A DNA stretch of 13,829 bases from DASWVC01 sp036401335 (lineage in GTDB: Bacteria > Verrucomicrobiota > Verrucomicrobiia > Chthoniobacterales > JAFAMB01), in contig DASWVC010000105.1 in NCBI GenBank assembly GCA_036401335.1, positions 1 through 13,829 of the forward strand, in the 5' to 3' direction. The notes below the pieces were generated by a model that worked only from the letters and a program-made list of their open reading frames with translations, had not been told where the DNA came from and ran no database searches. This document shows positions 5,929 through 13,738 of the stretch, one piece after another. Within the stretch, counting starts at the first letter, position 1; every line of letters starts with the position of its first letter. The position numbers were made by a program, and so were the translations under genes.

Positions 5929-8478
5929 ATGCAACCCGTTAAGACCTACAACGTTTCGCCGCGACTTCCAGAGGTGCTGGAACCCTTGCGCGAACTGGCT
6001 CACAACCTTTGGTGGACTTGGGAACCGGACGCCCGCCGCCTTTTTCGTCACCTGGACACGGCACTTTGGGACGCAACCAACCACAACCCGATCCGGATGC
6101 TGCAGTTGTCGCGCCAAGCCCGCCTGCTGGAACTTGCCACCGACGACGACTACATCCGTGAGATGAAGCGCGTTTGTAAAAAGTTCAACGCGTACATGCA
6201 GCGGCCAGATACCTACGGGAAACTGCGGGCAACCACCCCGCAGATCGCATATTTCTCAGCTGAATTCGGCTTCCACGAATCGGTGCCGAACTACTCGGGC
6301 GGCCTGGGCATCCTGTCGGGCGATCATTGCAAATCGGCCAGTGACCTCGACCTGAACTTTGTCGCCGTCACCCTCCTTTACCGTCACGGATACTTCAAAC
6401 AGCAGATCAACAAGGACGGGTGGCAGGAGGCGGTCAGCCTCAACCAGAACTTTTACCACCTGCCGTTGCGCGAAGCCCAGGCCGGTGACCAACCGCTATT
6501 GGTCAACGTCGACATCCTGGGGCGCACGGTGAGCGCGAAAGTCTGGGAACTGCAGATCGGCCGCATCAAGCTTTACCTGCTGGACACCGACATTGCCCAA
6601 AACGCGCCGGAAGACCGCCTGATCACGGAACAGCTTTACGGAGGCGACCTGGAGATGCGGATCCGGCAGGAAATTGTGCTCGGCATCGGCGGGGTCCGGG
6701 CCTTGGACGCACTCGGGATCGCACCGGAAGTCTGGCACATGAACGAGGGACATTCCGCGTTCCTGTCCCTGGAGCGCATCCGGCAGTACGTCCAGCACCG
6801 GAACCTGGCCTACTACACCGCGCTGCAGGTGGTCGCGGCCGGCAATGTTTTTACGACGCACACGCCGGTTCCGGCCGGCAACGACGCGTTTCCGCGGCAC
6901 ATGATGCAGCGCCATTTTCAGGGGTATGTCGACGGGTTCCGGATCAGCTTCGACGACTTTTTCCGTCTTGGACAGCCTTCCGTCAACGCCCAGGAGACGT
7001 TCAGCATGACCATCCTGGCGCTGCGCACGAGCCGGCACGCCAACGGCGTAAGCAGGCTGCACGGCGACGTGAGCAAAGGCCTTTGGCAGGACGTCTGGCC
7101 GGGCATCCCGGTGGCGGAAGTGCCGATCACGAGCATCACCAACGGCGTCCACACGAAGACCTGGACGGCACCCGAGTTCCACCGCATTTACGACCGTTAC
7201 CTCGGCCCGTTGTGGGAAGAACACCTGACCGATCCGGAATATTGGCGCCGCGTAATGGACATTCCGGACGACGTGCTATGGGAAACCCACCAGTTGCTCA
7301 AGCACCGCCTGATTGATTTTATCCGGGGCCGGTTGCGGGTCCAGCGGACGCGCATCGGCGAATCGCCGGAACAACTGCGCAAGATCAACAGCATTTTAAA
7401 CCCGGAGGTTCTGACCATCGGGTTTGCCCGCCGGTTCGCCACCTACAAGCGTGGAACGCTCCTGTTCAGCCAGAAGGAGCGGCTTATGCGCCTGCTGCAC
7501 CACACGGAGCGGCCGGTCCAGTTTATCTTCGCCGGAAAAGCACACCCGAAAGATGAACCGGGCAAACGGTTCATCCAGGACGTGTACCATGCGTCGCGGG
7601 AAGCCGGGTTGGAAAACTCGGTGGTATTTGTCGAGGACTACGACACCTACATCGGCCGGCGCCTGTACCAGGGGGTTGACCTCTGGCTGAACAATCCTTT
7701 GCGGCCCCTGGAAGCCAGCGGCACCAGCGGCATGAAACTGCCGCCGAACGGCGGCCTCAATTTCAGCGTGCTCGACGGGTGGTGGTGTGAAGGGTACAAC
7801 GGCAAGAACGGCTGGCCGATCGGACCGGAAATCGAAGGCGGGACGGACGAGTTCCAAAGCTCCGTCGATTCCGACAGTTTGTTCAACATCTTAGAAAACC
7901 AGATCGTCCCCCTTTATTACGCCAAACCCGACGGGCGGCTGCCGATTGCCTGGATCCAGCTCATGCGCGAATCGATGAGAAGCGTGACGCCGGTGTTCAA
8001 CACGCACCGCATGGTATCGGAGTACACGGAACGTTTATACGAACCCGCCGCGGCGGCTTTCAAAGCGCTGAGTGCGAACGACTGCCGGGCGGCCATTAAC
8101 CTGGCAGCCTGGAAGCATGCCACCCGGGTGGATTGGGCCAAGCTCAGGATCGAGGCGGTGGACACCACGGAGACGGGCACGTCGATGGCGGTTGGTGACC
8201 CGGTGAAAGTTACGGCCCGGGTTTACCTTGGTCCGCTCGACCCGTCCCACGTCCGGGTGCAGGCATACGTCGGCGAAACTGAAAACGGCACCTTGCGCAA
8301 TCCGTTCACGGTGGATCTGGCCGAGGTCGAAAAACTTGCGGCGCATGGCGTTTACTGTTTTCACGGATCTTACCTTGCAGCCGAAAGCGGCACCTACGCC
8401 CTGAACGTGCGCGTTATCCCGACCCATCCAAACCTGAGTCAGGAACATGAACTTCGATTGATCACGTGGGCTTCCTGA
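5929..8478 (+). CDS. glgP: Alpha-glucan (glycogen/maltodextrin) phosphorylase, GT35
   Basis: An 849-residue phosphorylase of the prokaryotic alpha-glucan phosphorylase type that starts with a short helical N-terminal domain (DUF3417-like, residues about 1-110, LAHNLWWTWEPDARRLFRHLD shortened here to its core LAHNLWWTWEPDA). It then has AEFGFHE (111-117) and YSGGLGILSGD (122-132). The pyridoxal phosphate lysine is K603 in EASGTSGMKLPPNGG. The enzyme releases glucose-1-phosphate from the non-reducing ends of glycogen or maltodextrins using phosphate. Length matches the family, and no key motif is missing. It appears monocistronic: the next gene starts 97 bases on and has no link to glycogen. 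The start at 5929 gives the conserved opening and has a weak AAGAG about 8 bases upstream. Confidence 0.95.
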   Translation: MQPVKTYNVSPRLPEVLEPLRELAHNLWWTWEPDARRLFRHLDTALWDATNHNPIRMLQLSRQARLLELATDDDYIREMKRVCKKFNAYMQRPDTYGKLRATTPQIAYFSAEFGFHESVPNYSGGLGILSGDHCKSASDLDLNFVAVTLLYRHGYFKQQINKDGWQEAVSLNQNFYHLPLREAQAGDQPLLVNVDILGRTVSAKVWELQIGRIKLYLLDTDIAQNAPEDRLITEQLYGGDLEMRIRQEIVLGIGGVRALDALGIAPEVWHMNEGHSAFLSLERIRQYVQHRNLAYYTALQVVAAGNVFTTHTPVPAGNDAFPRHMMQRHFQGYVDGFRISFDDFFRLGQPSVNAQETFSMTILALRTSRHANGVSRLHGDVSKGLWQDVWPGIPVAEVPITSITNGVHTKTWTAPEFHRIYDRYLGPLWEEHLTDPEYWRRVMDIPDDVLWETHQLLKHRLIDFIRGRLRVQRTRIGESPEQLRKINSILNPEVLTIGFARRFATYKRGTLLFSQKERLMRLLHHTERPVQFIFAGKAHPKDEPGKRFIQDVYHASREAGLENSVVFVEDYDTYIGRRLYQGVDLWLNNPLRPLEASGTSGMKLPPNGGLNFSVLDGWWCEGYNGKNGWPIGPEIEGGTDEFQSSVDSDSLFNILENQIVPLYYAKPDGRLPIAWIQLMRESMRSVTPVFNTHRMVSEYTERLYEPAAAAFKALSANDCRAAINLAAWKHATRVDWAKLRIEAVDTTETGTSMAVGDPVKVTARVYLGPLDPSHVRVQAYVGETENGTLRNPFTVDLAEVEKLAAHGVYCFHGSYLAAESGTYALNVRVIPTHPNLSQEHELRLITWAS

Positions 8479-8575
8479 GCCGGAACTGAGCTGAGAATCT
8501 GAACGGGGCTGTTTTCGCCTGCTCCCTTGGCCTTGAACCAGCCTCCGTTGATTTCACCCCGCGCGCACTGGCAAC

Positions 8576-9490
8576 GTGACCTCGCCTGCCTTCTCCACGT
8601 GCTGGAATTCCGCCCGGCACACCCGCGGCGACCAGATGCTGGCGGAAATCTGCGCCCTCGGCTTCCGGCGGGTGGAACTCGGCCACGGCATCCGGTTGTC
8701 GCTTTGGGAAGGTGTCGAAGCCTACCTTGGCGGGAATGACGTCGAGGTGACCTCGATGCACAACTTCTGTCCCTTGCCGCTCGAGATTCTGCGGGCCGAT
8801 CCGGATTGTTACCAGTGCACGTCCCACCGTTCGGAGGAACGGGAACGGGCCCAGCGATTCACGCGCCAGACCCTGGAACACGCGGCCCGGCTCAAAGTGA
8901 CACGGGTCGTGCTTCACCTCGGCTCCGTGCCGATCGCGGCCTACACCGAACGGCTGGTCGGACTGGCCGCGGCCGGGTTGAGCCTAAGCCGCAAATACGT
9001 CAGGACGAAGCTGGCTGCATTGAAAGCCCGCGAGGGTTTCGATTACCTGGACCGGGTTCGCGACTGGTTGCTGCCTCTGGCGGCGTACGGACGTGAACTG
9101 GGAATCACCCTCGGGGTGGAGAACCGGATCGGGATCGAAACCTTTCCGAGCGAACGCGAATTCATTCCCTTGCTGGATACGCCCGGTCTGGAAAACGTTG
9201 GTTATTGGCATGACTTCGGCCATGCCCAGGTGCGAGCCAATCTGCATTGGATCGATCATCGCCAGTGGCTCGAGGGGATGGTGCCGCGCCTGGTTGGCTG
9301 CCACATTCACGATGTGCAGTTTCCCGATGCCGACCACCTGCCGCCGGGCCTTGGGATGGTGGCCTTCCCCGGCCTGCTGCCGTTGCTGCCGAATAATCTG
9401 CTGATGGTCTGGGAAATGGCGCCGCGAACGTTACCGGCGGAGATTGTCACCGCGCTCGGTCGTTGGCAGGAGCGCTTCCCCTCCCCTTGA
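8576..9490 (+). CDS. Xylose-isomerase-like TIM-barrel protein (sugar phosphate isomerase/epimerase family)
   Basis: A 304-residue protein of the AP-endonuclease-2/xylose-isomerase-like TIM-barrel superfamily. Metal-ligand candidates sit at the ends of the expected strands: E182 (GVENRIGIETFPSE), D213 and H216 (YWHDFGHAQV), H243 and H245 (GCHIHDVQ) and E280 (LMVWEMAPR). An early FSTCWNSARHT and a MHNFCPLP stretch are shared with a subgroup I recall from Verrucomicrobia and Planctomycetes, whose substrate is unknown. The start is a GTG; the frame is closed by a TGA 24 bases before it, and the next ATG (8636) would cut off the conserved first strand. It opens a four-gene unit; the following gene begins 3 bases after its stop, which suggests action on a substrate or product of the same pathway. 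Confidence 0.82.
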   Translation: MTSPAFSTCWNSARHTRGDQMLAEICALGFRRVELGHGIRLSLWEGVEAYLGGNDVEVTSMHNFCPLPLEILRADPDCYQCTSHRSEERERAQRFTRQTLEHAARLKVTRVVLHLGSVPIAAYTERLVGLAAAGLSLSRKYVRTKLAALKAREGFDYLDRVRDWLLPLAAYGRELGITLGVENRIGIETFPSEREFIPLLDTPGLENVGYWHDFGHAQVRANLHWIDHRQWLEGMVPRLVGCHIHDVQFPDADHLPPGLGMVAFPGLLPLLPNNLLMVWEMAPRTLPAEIVTALGRWQERFPSP

Positions 9491-9493
9491 ACG

Positions 9494-10159
9494 ATGCTGC
9501 GGCCCAGGCTCATCGTGAATTTCGCGGCCACCGTGGACGGCAAGGTTTCCACCGTCAATTTTACTCCCACGACGTTCACGAGCCCGGAAGACAAACGCAG
9601 GCTGCTGGAGATCCGGGCGCTGGGCGATGCCGTGATGGTCGGGCGGAGAACGTTGGAAAACGATCAGATGACGATGGGGTTGCCCCGTGCAGCACTACGG
9701 CAGGCGCGCCTCGCCCGGGGTCAATCGGAATACCCGCTGCGGGTTATCGTGTCGAACTCGGGCGCACTCAGCCCAGGCTTGCCGGTGTTTGGCAAGAAGA
9801 CCGGCCCGATCCTGATCTTCATTGCGGGCGACTCCCCGGCTGCCGGTTCCTGGCCGGACGACGTTCACTGGCATGGCGGAACAAACAACCTTCTGTCGGT
9901 TCTTGACGTATTGGTTACGCGTTACCAGGTCGGCACGGTGGTTTGCGAAGGTGGACCGACCTTGGTTCGCGGCCTTGCTGAAAGCGACCTGATCGACGAA
10001 ATTTATCTCACAATAGCGCCTAAAATGTTTGGAGGACAACACGCACCGACCCTGCTCGGCACGCTGGACACTTACCTGCCCGCGAGCCGTTCTTTCCGCC
10101 TGGTCGAACTCAAGGTTCGCGGCGTCGAAGGTTTTGTCCACTACCAGCGGGAGCGTTGA
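9494..10159 (+). CDS. RibD-C/dihydrofolate-reductase-like NADPH-dependent reductase
   Basis: A 221-residue single-domain protein of the RibD C-terminal (DHFR-like) fold. Family marks are NFAATVDGK (9-17), GDAVMVGRRTLENDQ (from 44), VVCEGGPTLVRGL (149-161, the NADPH-binding glycine turn) and LTIAPKMFGG (172-181). The family includes the riboflavin-pathway pyrimidine reductase, but here the deaminase domain is absent and no riboflavin genes are near. Stand-alone members in biosynthetic clusters reduce other carbonyl or imine substrates. Its place between the TIM-barrel gene and an SRPBCC gene, with gaps of 3 and 4 bases, suggests a reductive step in that pathway. A riboflavin role cannot be excluded. 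Confidence 0.85.
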   Translation: MLRPRLIVNFAATVDGKVSTVNFTPTTFTSPEDKRRLLEIRALGDAVMVGRRTLENDQMTMGLPRAALRQARLARGQSEYPLRVIVSNSGALSPGLPVFGKKTGPILIFIAGDSPAAGSWPDDVHWHGGTNNLLSVLDVLVTRYQVGTVVCEGGPTLVRGLAESDLIDEIYLTIAPKMFGGQHAPTLLGTLDTYLPASRSFRLVELKVRGVEGFVHYQRER

Positions 10160-10163
10160 TCCC

Positions 10164-10601
10164 ATGCACCAGACGAACTCCATTGTGATGCAGGTGCCGA
10201 AGGAACGCATTTTCGCGGCCGCAGCCGACCTGGAAGCATGGCCCCGGTTCCTGCCGCACTACCGTTACATCCATTATTATGAACGCAGCCCGGTTCGCAA
10301 CGTGGTGAAAATGGCGGCGACACGCGACGGCATCCCGATCGCCTGGGTTTCCGAACAGCTTATTGACCGGGATGCGTGCGAGGTGCGGTTTCGGCATTTG
10401 CGAGCGTGGACCAAGGGCATGGAGGTGGTGTGGACTTTACGCGAGCAGAACGGCGGTGTGTTGGTGAGCATCATTCACGACCTGCGGTTCCGGGTGCCGC
10501 CGCTCGCGCCGGTGGCGGAGTGGATCATCGGGCGGCTGGTGGTTGATCGCATCGCGACGCAGACGTTGACGCACATGAAAGCGCACCTCGAAAATTCATG
10601 A
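10164..10601 (+). CDS. SRPBCC/START-like protein, polyketide cyclase-like
   Basis: A 145-residue SRPBCC-fold protein. The line ERIFAAAADLEAWPRFLPHY (residues 14-33) is the typical first helix and turn of aromatase/cyclase and coenzyme-Q-binding START-like proteins. It is followed by beta strands with VKMAATRDGIPIAWVSEQ and a long C-terminal helix (AEWIIGRLVVDRIATQTLTHM). Such proteins form a deep hydrophobic pocket that binds or folds polyketide or lipid-like intermediates. The start at 10164 was preferred to an ATG at 10029 inside the upstream gene because it begins the conserved domain and lies 4 bases after that gene's stop. It overlaps the ketosynthase start by ATGA, which points to a cyclase, aromatase or intermediate-holding role for the ketosynthase product. 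Confidence 0.85.
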   Translation: MHQTNSIVMQVPKERIFAAAADLEAWPRFLPHYRYIHYYERSPVRNVVKMAATRDGIPIAWVSEQLIDRDACEVRFRHLRAWTKGMEVVWTLREQNGGVLVSIIHDLRFRVPPLAPVAEWIIGRLVVDRIATQTLTHMKAHLENS

Positions 10602-11830
10602 GAAGAGTTGTTATCACCGGTCTCGGACCGGTCACGTCGGTCGGCGTCGGCAAACGGGATTTCTGGGACAGCCTGCAGGCCGGCCGCAGCGGCATCGGCC
10701 CGATTACCCGTTTTGACGCCGGCATGTTCAACGCGCGGAATGCGAGCGAGATCCGGGACTGGGCGCCGGAAACGTACTTCCCGCCGCACCGGCTGAAACG
10801 GCTGGATCGCTACGCGCAGTTCGCCGTCACGTCGGTGGCATTGGCGCTGGCCGACGCCGGTCTGCAGTACTCGCCCGCTCAGCCTCAGGCGCGGGTTGGC
10901 GTCAGCTTCGGCACGGCCCTGGGAGGCATTGCTAACGCCGAAGGCCAGCATAAAAGCTTTGTCCATGGCGGCCCCAAATCCGTTCATCAAACCCTGGCCT
11001 TGCAGGTCTTCGGCGGATCGGCCCATTGCAACGCGGCCATTGAATTTGGATTGCGGGGTGTCGGCACCACGAACTCAAACAGTTGCGCCAGTGGCAACGT
11101 CGCCATCGGCGAAGGGTGGCGCTACATCCGCGACGGTTGGGCCGACGTGATTGTGGCCGGCGCGGCCGAGGCGCCGCTCAGCCCCCTTACCTATGGCGCG
11201 TTTGCCTTTATCCGGACCATGAGCCGCAGCGCAGAAGCCGGCGTGGCCTGCCGTCCATTCGACCGGAACCGGGATGGGTTTGTGATGGGTGAAGGAGCTG
11301 CCAGCGTGGTGTTGGAGGAATACGAGCACGCCAAGGCGCGCGGCGCTCACCTTTACGCGGAGGTGACCGGTTACAGCTTGAACAACGACGCGTTCCACAT
11401 GACCACCCCCCTGCCCTCGGGCGAAGCCTGCATCCGGGCCATGGAGGACGCACTGCGATGCGCCGAGGTCAATCCGGACCAGGTCGATTACATCAACGGC
11501 CACGCGAGCTCAACCCAACTCAACGACGCCAACGAGTGCTTTTGCGTCCGCCGCGTTTTCGGCACCGCAGCGGACAACGTGATGATCAGCGGAACCAAGG
11601 CGTACTACGGGCACCCGCTCGGGGCGAGTTCAGCCATTGAGGGAGTGATCAGCGCCCTGGCGTTCGAGCACGACTTTGTGCCTCCGACCTTGAACCATCA
11701 TGATCCTGACCCGGCGTGCGACCTGGACATCGTGCCGAACCAACCGCGCCAGAAACGGCTGAACTGTATTCTGAGCAACGCCTTCGGGTTCGGCGGCATC
11801 AATTCGTGCGTGGTCTACGAGCGGATCTGA
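10598..11830 (+). CDS. Beta-ketoacyl-ACP synthase, FabF-type
   Basis: A 410-residue thiolase-fold condensing enzyme. The full catalytic set is present at FabF-like positions: C163 in TTNSNSCASGN, H302 in YINGHASSTQLND, K334 in ISGTKAYYGH and H339 in the same motif. It should therefore carry out decarboxylative Claisen condensation with malonyl-ACP and is not an inactive chain-length factor. The first histidine motif reads NGHASST instead of the common NAHGTST, which sets it apart from housekeeping FabF. Gatekeeper-region residues cannot be judged by eye. No acyl carrier protein, ketoreductase or acyltransferase lies nearby, so partners would have to come from fatty-acid synthesis. It ends the four-gene unit; the start overlaps the SRPBCC stop by 4 bases. 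Confidence 0.92.
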   Translation: MRRVVITGLGPVTSVGVGKRDFWDSLQAGRSGIGPITRFDAGMFNARNASEIRDWAPETYFPPHRLKRLDRYAQFAVTSVALALADAGLQYSPAQPQARVGVSFGTALGGIANAEGQHKSFVHGGPKSVHQTLALQVFGGSAHCNAAIEFGLRGVGTTNSNSCASGNVAIGEGWRYIRDGWADVIVAGAAEAPLSPLTYGAFAFIRTMSRSAEAGVACRPFDRNRDGFVMGEGAASVVLEEYEHAKARGAHLYAEVTGYSLNNDAFHMTTPLPSGEACIRAMEDALRCAEVNPDQVDYINGHASSTQLNDANECFCVRRVFGTAADNVMISGTKAYYGHPLGASSAIEGVISALAFEHDFVPPTLNHHDPDPACDLDIVPNQPRQKRLNCILSNAFGFGGINSCVVYERI

Positions 11831-11861
11831 GGAATGTGTCGGGGTGTCGGGCAGAACCAAA

Positions 11862-11947
11862 TGCCACAAATGCAAGAACCGAAAAATGGCAGGAATGGTT
11901 CAAAAGCCATGATCGCCGGTTCTACTCTGGCTCTGCCGTTTGTGGCA
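11862..11947 (+). repeat. Three nested inverted repeats after the ketosynthase gene
   Basis: From outside in: TGCCACAAA (11862-11870) with TTTGTGGCA (11939-11947), AGAACCG (11875-11881) with CGGTTCT (11917-11923), and ATGGC (11886-11890) with GCCAT (11906-11910). All arms are exact and collinear, so one long interrupted stem can form, followed by CCCTTTCCTTTTT. It may end the ketosynthase transcript or be a structured RNA or element remnant. Confidence 0.45.
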
Positions 11948-12019
11948 CCCTTTCCTTTTTCCGCTTATGGCATTGCCGGGCTGCGCGTGTAAGGCCGCTT
12001 GAGCATGGACCTGGCAGCC

Positions 12020-12048
12020 TTGCAGACGGCCAAATGGCCGTGTATGTT
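12020..12048 (+). promoter_or_regulatory. Promoter of the RES-Xre pair, leaderless
   Basis: TTGCAG (12020-12025) and TATGTT (12043-12048) are 17 bases apart. The -10 box matches 4 of 6 and the -35 box 3 of 6. The ATG at 12055 comes 6 bases after the -10 box, exactly where transcription should begin, so the antitoxin mRNA would start at or next to its start codon. Confidence 0.45.
12026..12041. promoter_or_regulatory. Palindromic operator in the RES-Xre promoter spacer
   Basis: ACGGCC and GGCCGT flank AAAT as a perfect 6-bp inverted repeat that fills the spacer between the -35 and -10 boxes. A site here suits autorepression by the Xre antitoxin or its complex with the toxin. Inferred from position and symmetry. 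Confidence 0.5.
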
Positions 12049-12054
12049 GGGCGT

Positions 12055-12453
12055 ATGGCTCAACTGGACCCTTTGACGGACGCAATGTCCGACCAACTTC
12101 TGGTTGCGCGGATCCGCCAAGGTTATCCCCCGAGCGTTTTCCGCACGCTCCGCGATGCGCTGGAGTTGAGCGACGCCGAACTTGCCGGGCACCTCCGGAT
12201 TCCACGCCGGACGTTGAGCCGTCGTCTCCGGGCCGAGACGTTTAGCCCGGAAGAATCCGACCGAATGGCCCGTCTCGCGGCCGTCTTCACCAGAGCGGCC
12301 CGGTTGTTTGGGCCAGACAAGGCGCGGGCATGGATGAAAAGCCCCCTCGAGGCTCTGGCCGGCGAAACCCCGTTGGGTCGCTGCGACACGACGCTTGGGG
12401 CTTCCGAGGTCGAAGACGTGCTGGGCCGGATCGATTATGGGGTTTATTCCTGA
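12055..12453 (+). CDS. Xre/MbcA/ParS-type antitoxin (DUF2384)
   Basis: A 132-residue antitoxin with an N-terminal helix-turn-helix (LELSDAELAGHLRIPRRTLSRRL) and the C-terminal toxin-binding domain marked by AWMKSPLEALAGETPLG and TTLGASEVEDVLGRIDYGVYS; motifs are quoted in part. This is the usual partner of RES-domain toxins. It neutralises the toxin by occupying its NAD pocket and binds the promoter DNA. The start at 12055 was chosen over ATG 12034, which falls inside the operator in the promoter spacer, and over ATG 12085, which shortens the N-terminus. The stop and the toxin start overlap as TGATG. Confidence 0.88.
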   Translation: MAQLDPLTDAMSDQLLVARIRQGYPPSVFRTLRDALELSDAELAGHLRIPRRTLSRRLRAETFSPEESDRMARLAAVFTRAARLFGPDKARAWMKSPLEALAGETPLGRCDTTLGASEVEDVLGRIDYGVYS

Positions 12454-12929
12454 TGCTGCACGAGGCTTATCGGCTGGTCCGAAAGGATCGAGCCGAAAGC
12501 GCTTTTAGCGGCGAAGGCAGCCGGCTTTTCGGCGGCCGGTGGAACCCGAAAGGCGTAGCGGTCGTCTATGGGTCGCAGCACCTGTCCCTTTGCGTCCTGG
12601 AGTTTCGGGTCAACCAAGATCGGTTCGGTCCCAGGGACGGGTACGTGTTTTTCCGGGTGACCATTCCCGGGAACCTGATCGAGACTTTGCCGCGGGAAAA
12701 GGCGCCCCCGGGCTGGGATCGCCGCGACCTGCCGCCGGGAAAACCGACCCCGGCGCAGCGCTTCGGCCAGCGGTGGGTTCGGGAAATGCGCTCTGCCGTG
12801 CTGGAGGTGCCCAGTGCAGTGCTGCCACAGGAACGCAATTATGTCTTGAACCCGCTACACCCCGATTTTGCACAACTCAATCTTGGCCGTGCTTTAACGG
12901 TCCGCTTGGACGACCGGCTCTGGCGCTAG
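12453..12929 (+). CDS. RES-domain toxin (NAD-consuming)
   Basis: A 158-residue RES-domain protein. It opens with YRLVRKD, followed by R24-LFGGRWNPKG with R29, Y39 in VVYGSQ, and SLCVLE ending at E50, which are the conserved Arg, Tyr and Glu positions of the family. Later NYVLNPLHPDF and a C-terminal LDDRLWR are also typical. RES toxins deplete cellular NAD by hydrolysis or phosphorolysis, or ADP-ribosylate a target, and stop growth when freed from the antitoxin. The start at 12453 overlaps the antitoxin stop by one base. The protein has normal length and appears intact. No other defence gene lies alongside. Confidence 0.9.
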   Translation: MLHEAYRLVRKDRAESAFSGEGSRLFGGRWNPKGVAVVYGSQHLSLCVLEFRVNQDRFGPRDGYVFFRVTIPGNLIETLPREKAPPGWDRRDLPPGKPTPAQRFGQRWVREMRSAVLEVPSAVLPQERNYVLNPLHPDFAQLNLGRALTVRLDDRLWR

Positions 12930-13026
12930 CGGGTGGTTTGCAGTGGGCATCGCAGCGCGAGGCGACGGCTTTTCTCAGGTTGAACAACGGTTGAGAACAC
13001 CATGATTGTGCGAGACGTTCTGAGCG

Positions 13027-13492
13027 ATGAGCCAGCACTACAACTTGGCCGTGATCGGCTCGGGCTCAGGAGGGCGGGAAGCAGCGCTGCTCGGGGCCCG
13101 ACGGGGAAGCGCTGGAGGCGGAAGCGGCACTGGTGGCAACGGGTCGCAAGCCAAACTCGGAAGGGCTCGGTCTGAAGGCATTGGGCATTGACGATCCATC
13201 GGCCCTTTCAGTTGACCCGTGCATGCGGCTGCCCAACCCCGGCCTTTACGCCGTCGGCGATGTAACCGGACTCGGCTTCCTGGACAGCACGGCGTTTTCG
13301 CAGGCAAACCTCGTGATTAACGCCATCCTGGGCAAGGAGGGCCGTTTTGATCCGCGCGGGATCCCGCGCTGCATTCACACGGAGCCGGCCATCGCCGTGC
13401 GGCTGAGGATGCCCATCGAAGAATTTTGCGAGATCCCGATGACCCAACCGAGCGCCGCTGATGCGTTGATGAATGCGCTAAGGAAATTGTAA
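13027..13492 (+). pseudogene. Remnant of a pyridine nucleotide-disulfide oxidoreductase, two internal deletions
   Basis: The ATG at 13027 opens a normal FAD-binding start (HYNLAVIGSGSGGREAALL) of the mercuric reductase/dihydrolipoamide dehydrogenase-like family. After about 27 residues the match jumps, near 13099-13107 and with a frame change, to the middle of the protein: EALEAEAALVATGRKPN. The C-terminal part then continues with LYAVGDVTG and LDSTAFSQANL, but jumps again near 13388-13396 from HTEPAIA to RLRMPIEEF, which belongs to the end of the dimerisation domain. In the original frame translation stops at 13191 after 54 residues. About 150 of roughly 460 expected residues remain. The redox-active cysteine pair and most of the FAD and NAD domains are gone, so no enzyme can be made. 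Confidence 0.85.
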
Positions 13493-13689
13493 GAATTGTC
13501 TCAATGCAATCGATTGTAGCAATGGGGGTTGGTTGGGTTGATGCGGTGGAGATGAGGCAGGCGTGCCTTGGCGAGCACGGACCGCGCCTGCTCGCGGGTC
13601 GGCCTTGAGGGGAGGGCGCTTGGGACATGCGACCCATAGGCGTTAACTTACGCCGGTTCCCGTTTTGGCCGGCAGGCGAGCGGGGGCTC

Positions 13690-13716
13690 GGTAGGGCGGC
13701 GAGTCCCTTCGCCGCC
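13690..13716 (-). repeat. Repeat hairpin, fifth copy, inverted orientation
   Basis: Read on the minus strand the unit has a left arm GGCGGCGA, loop AGGGAC and right arm TCGCCGCC followed by CTACC, as in the unit at 4060-4086. On the plus strand the arms are at 13695-13702 and 13709-13716. The two 8-bp arms pair perfectly. Confidence 0.85.
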
Positions 13717-13738
13717 GGGGTATGGGGCTGGCCTCCCC

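Noticed and set aside
6496..7224. A 242-residue open frame on the minus strand
   Set aside because: It is antisense to glgP, which has complete motifs throughout this stretch; the antisense protein has no recognisable domain.
11861..11992. A 43-residue open frame from ATG 11861, hydrophobic in its second half
   Set aside because: It coincides with the nested inverted repeats, has no ribosome binding site and resembles no family I know; a chance frame is more likely.
12539..12994. A 151-residue plus-strand frame within the RES toxin gene
   Set aside because: It is an out-of-frame reading of the RES gene, whose own frame has all the family motifs.
13571..13595. A 7-bp hairpin GCGAGCA/TGCTCGC considered as a terminator for the pseudogene
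   Set aside because: It lies 79 bases past the stop with no T-run, and stems of this length are expected by chance in such GC-rich DNA.
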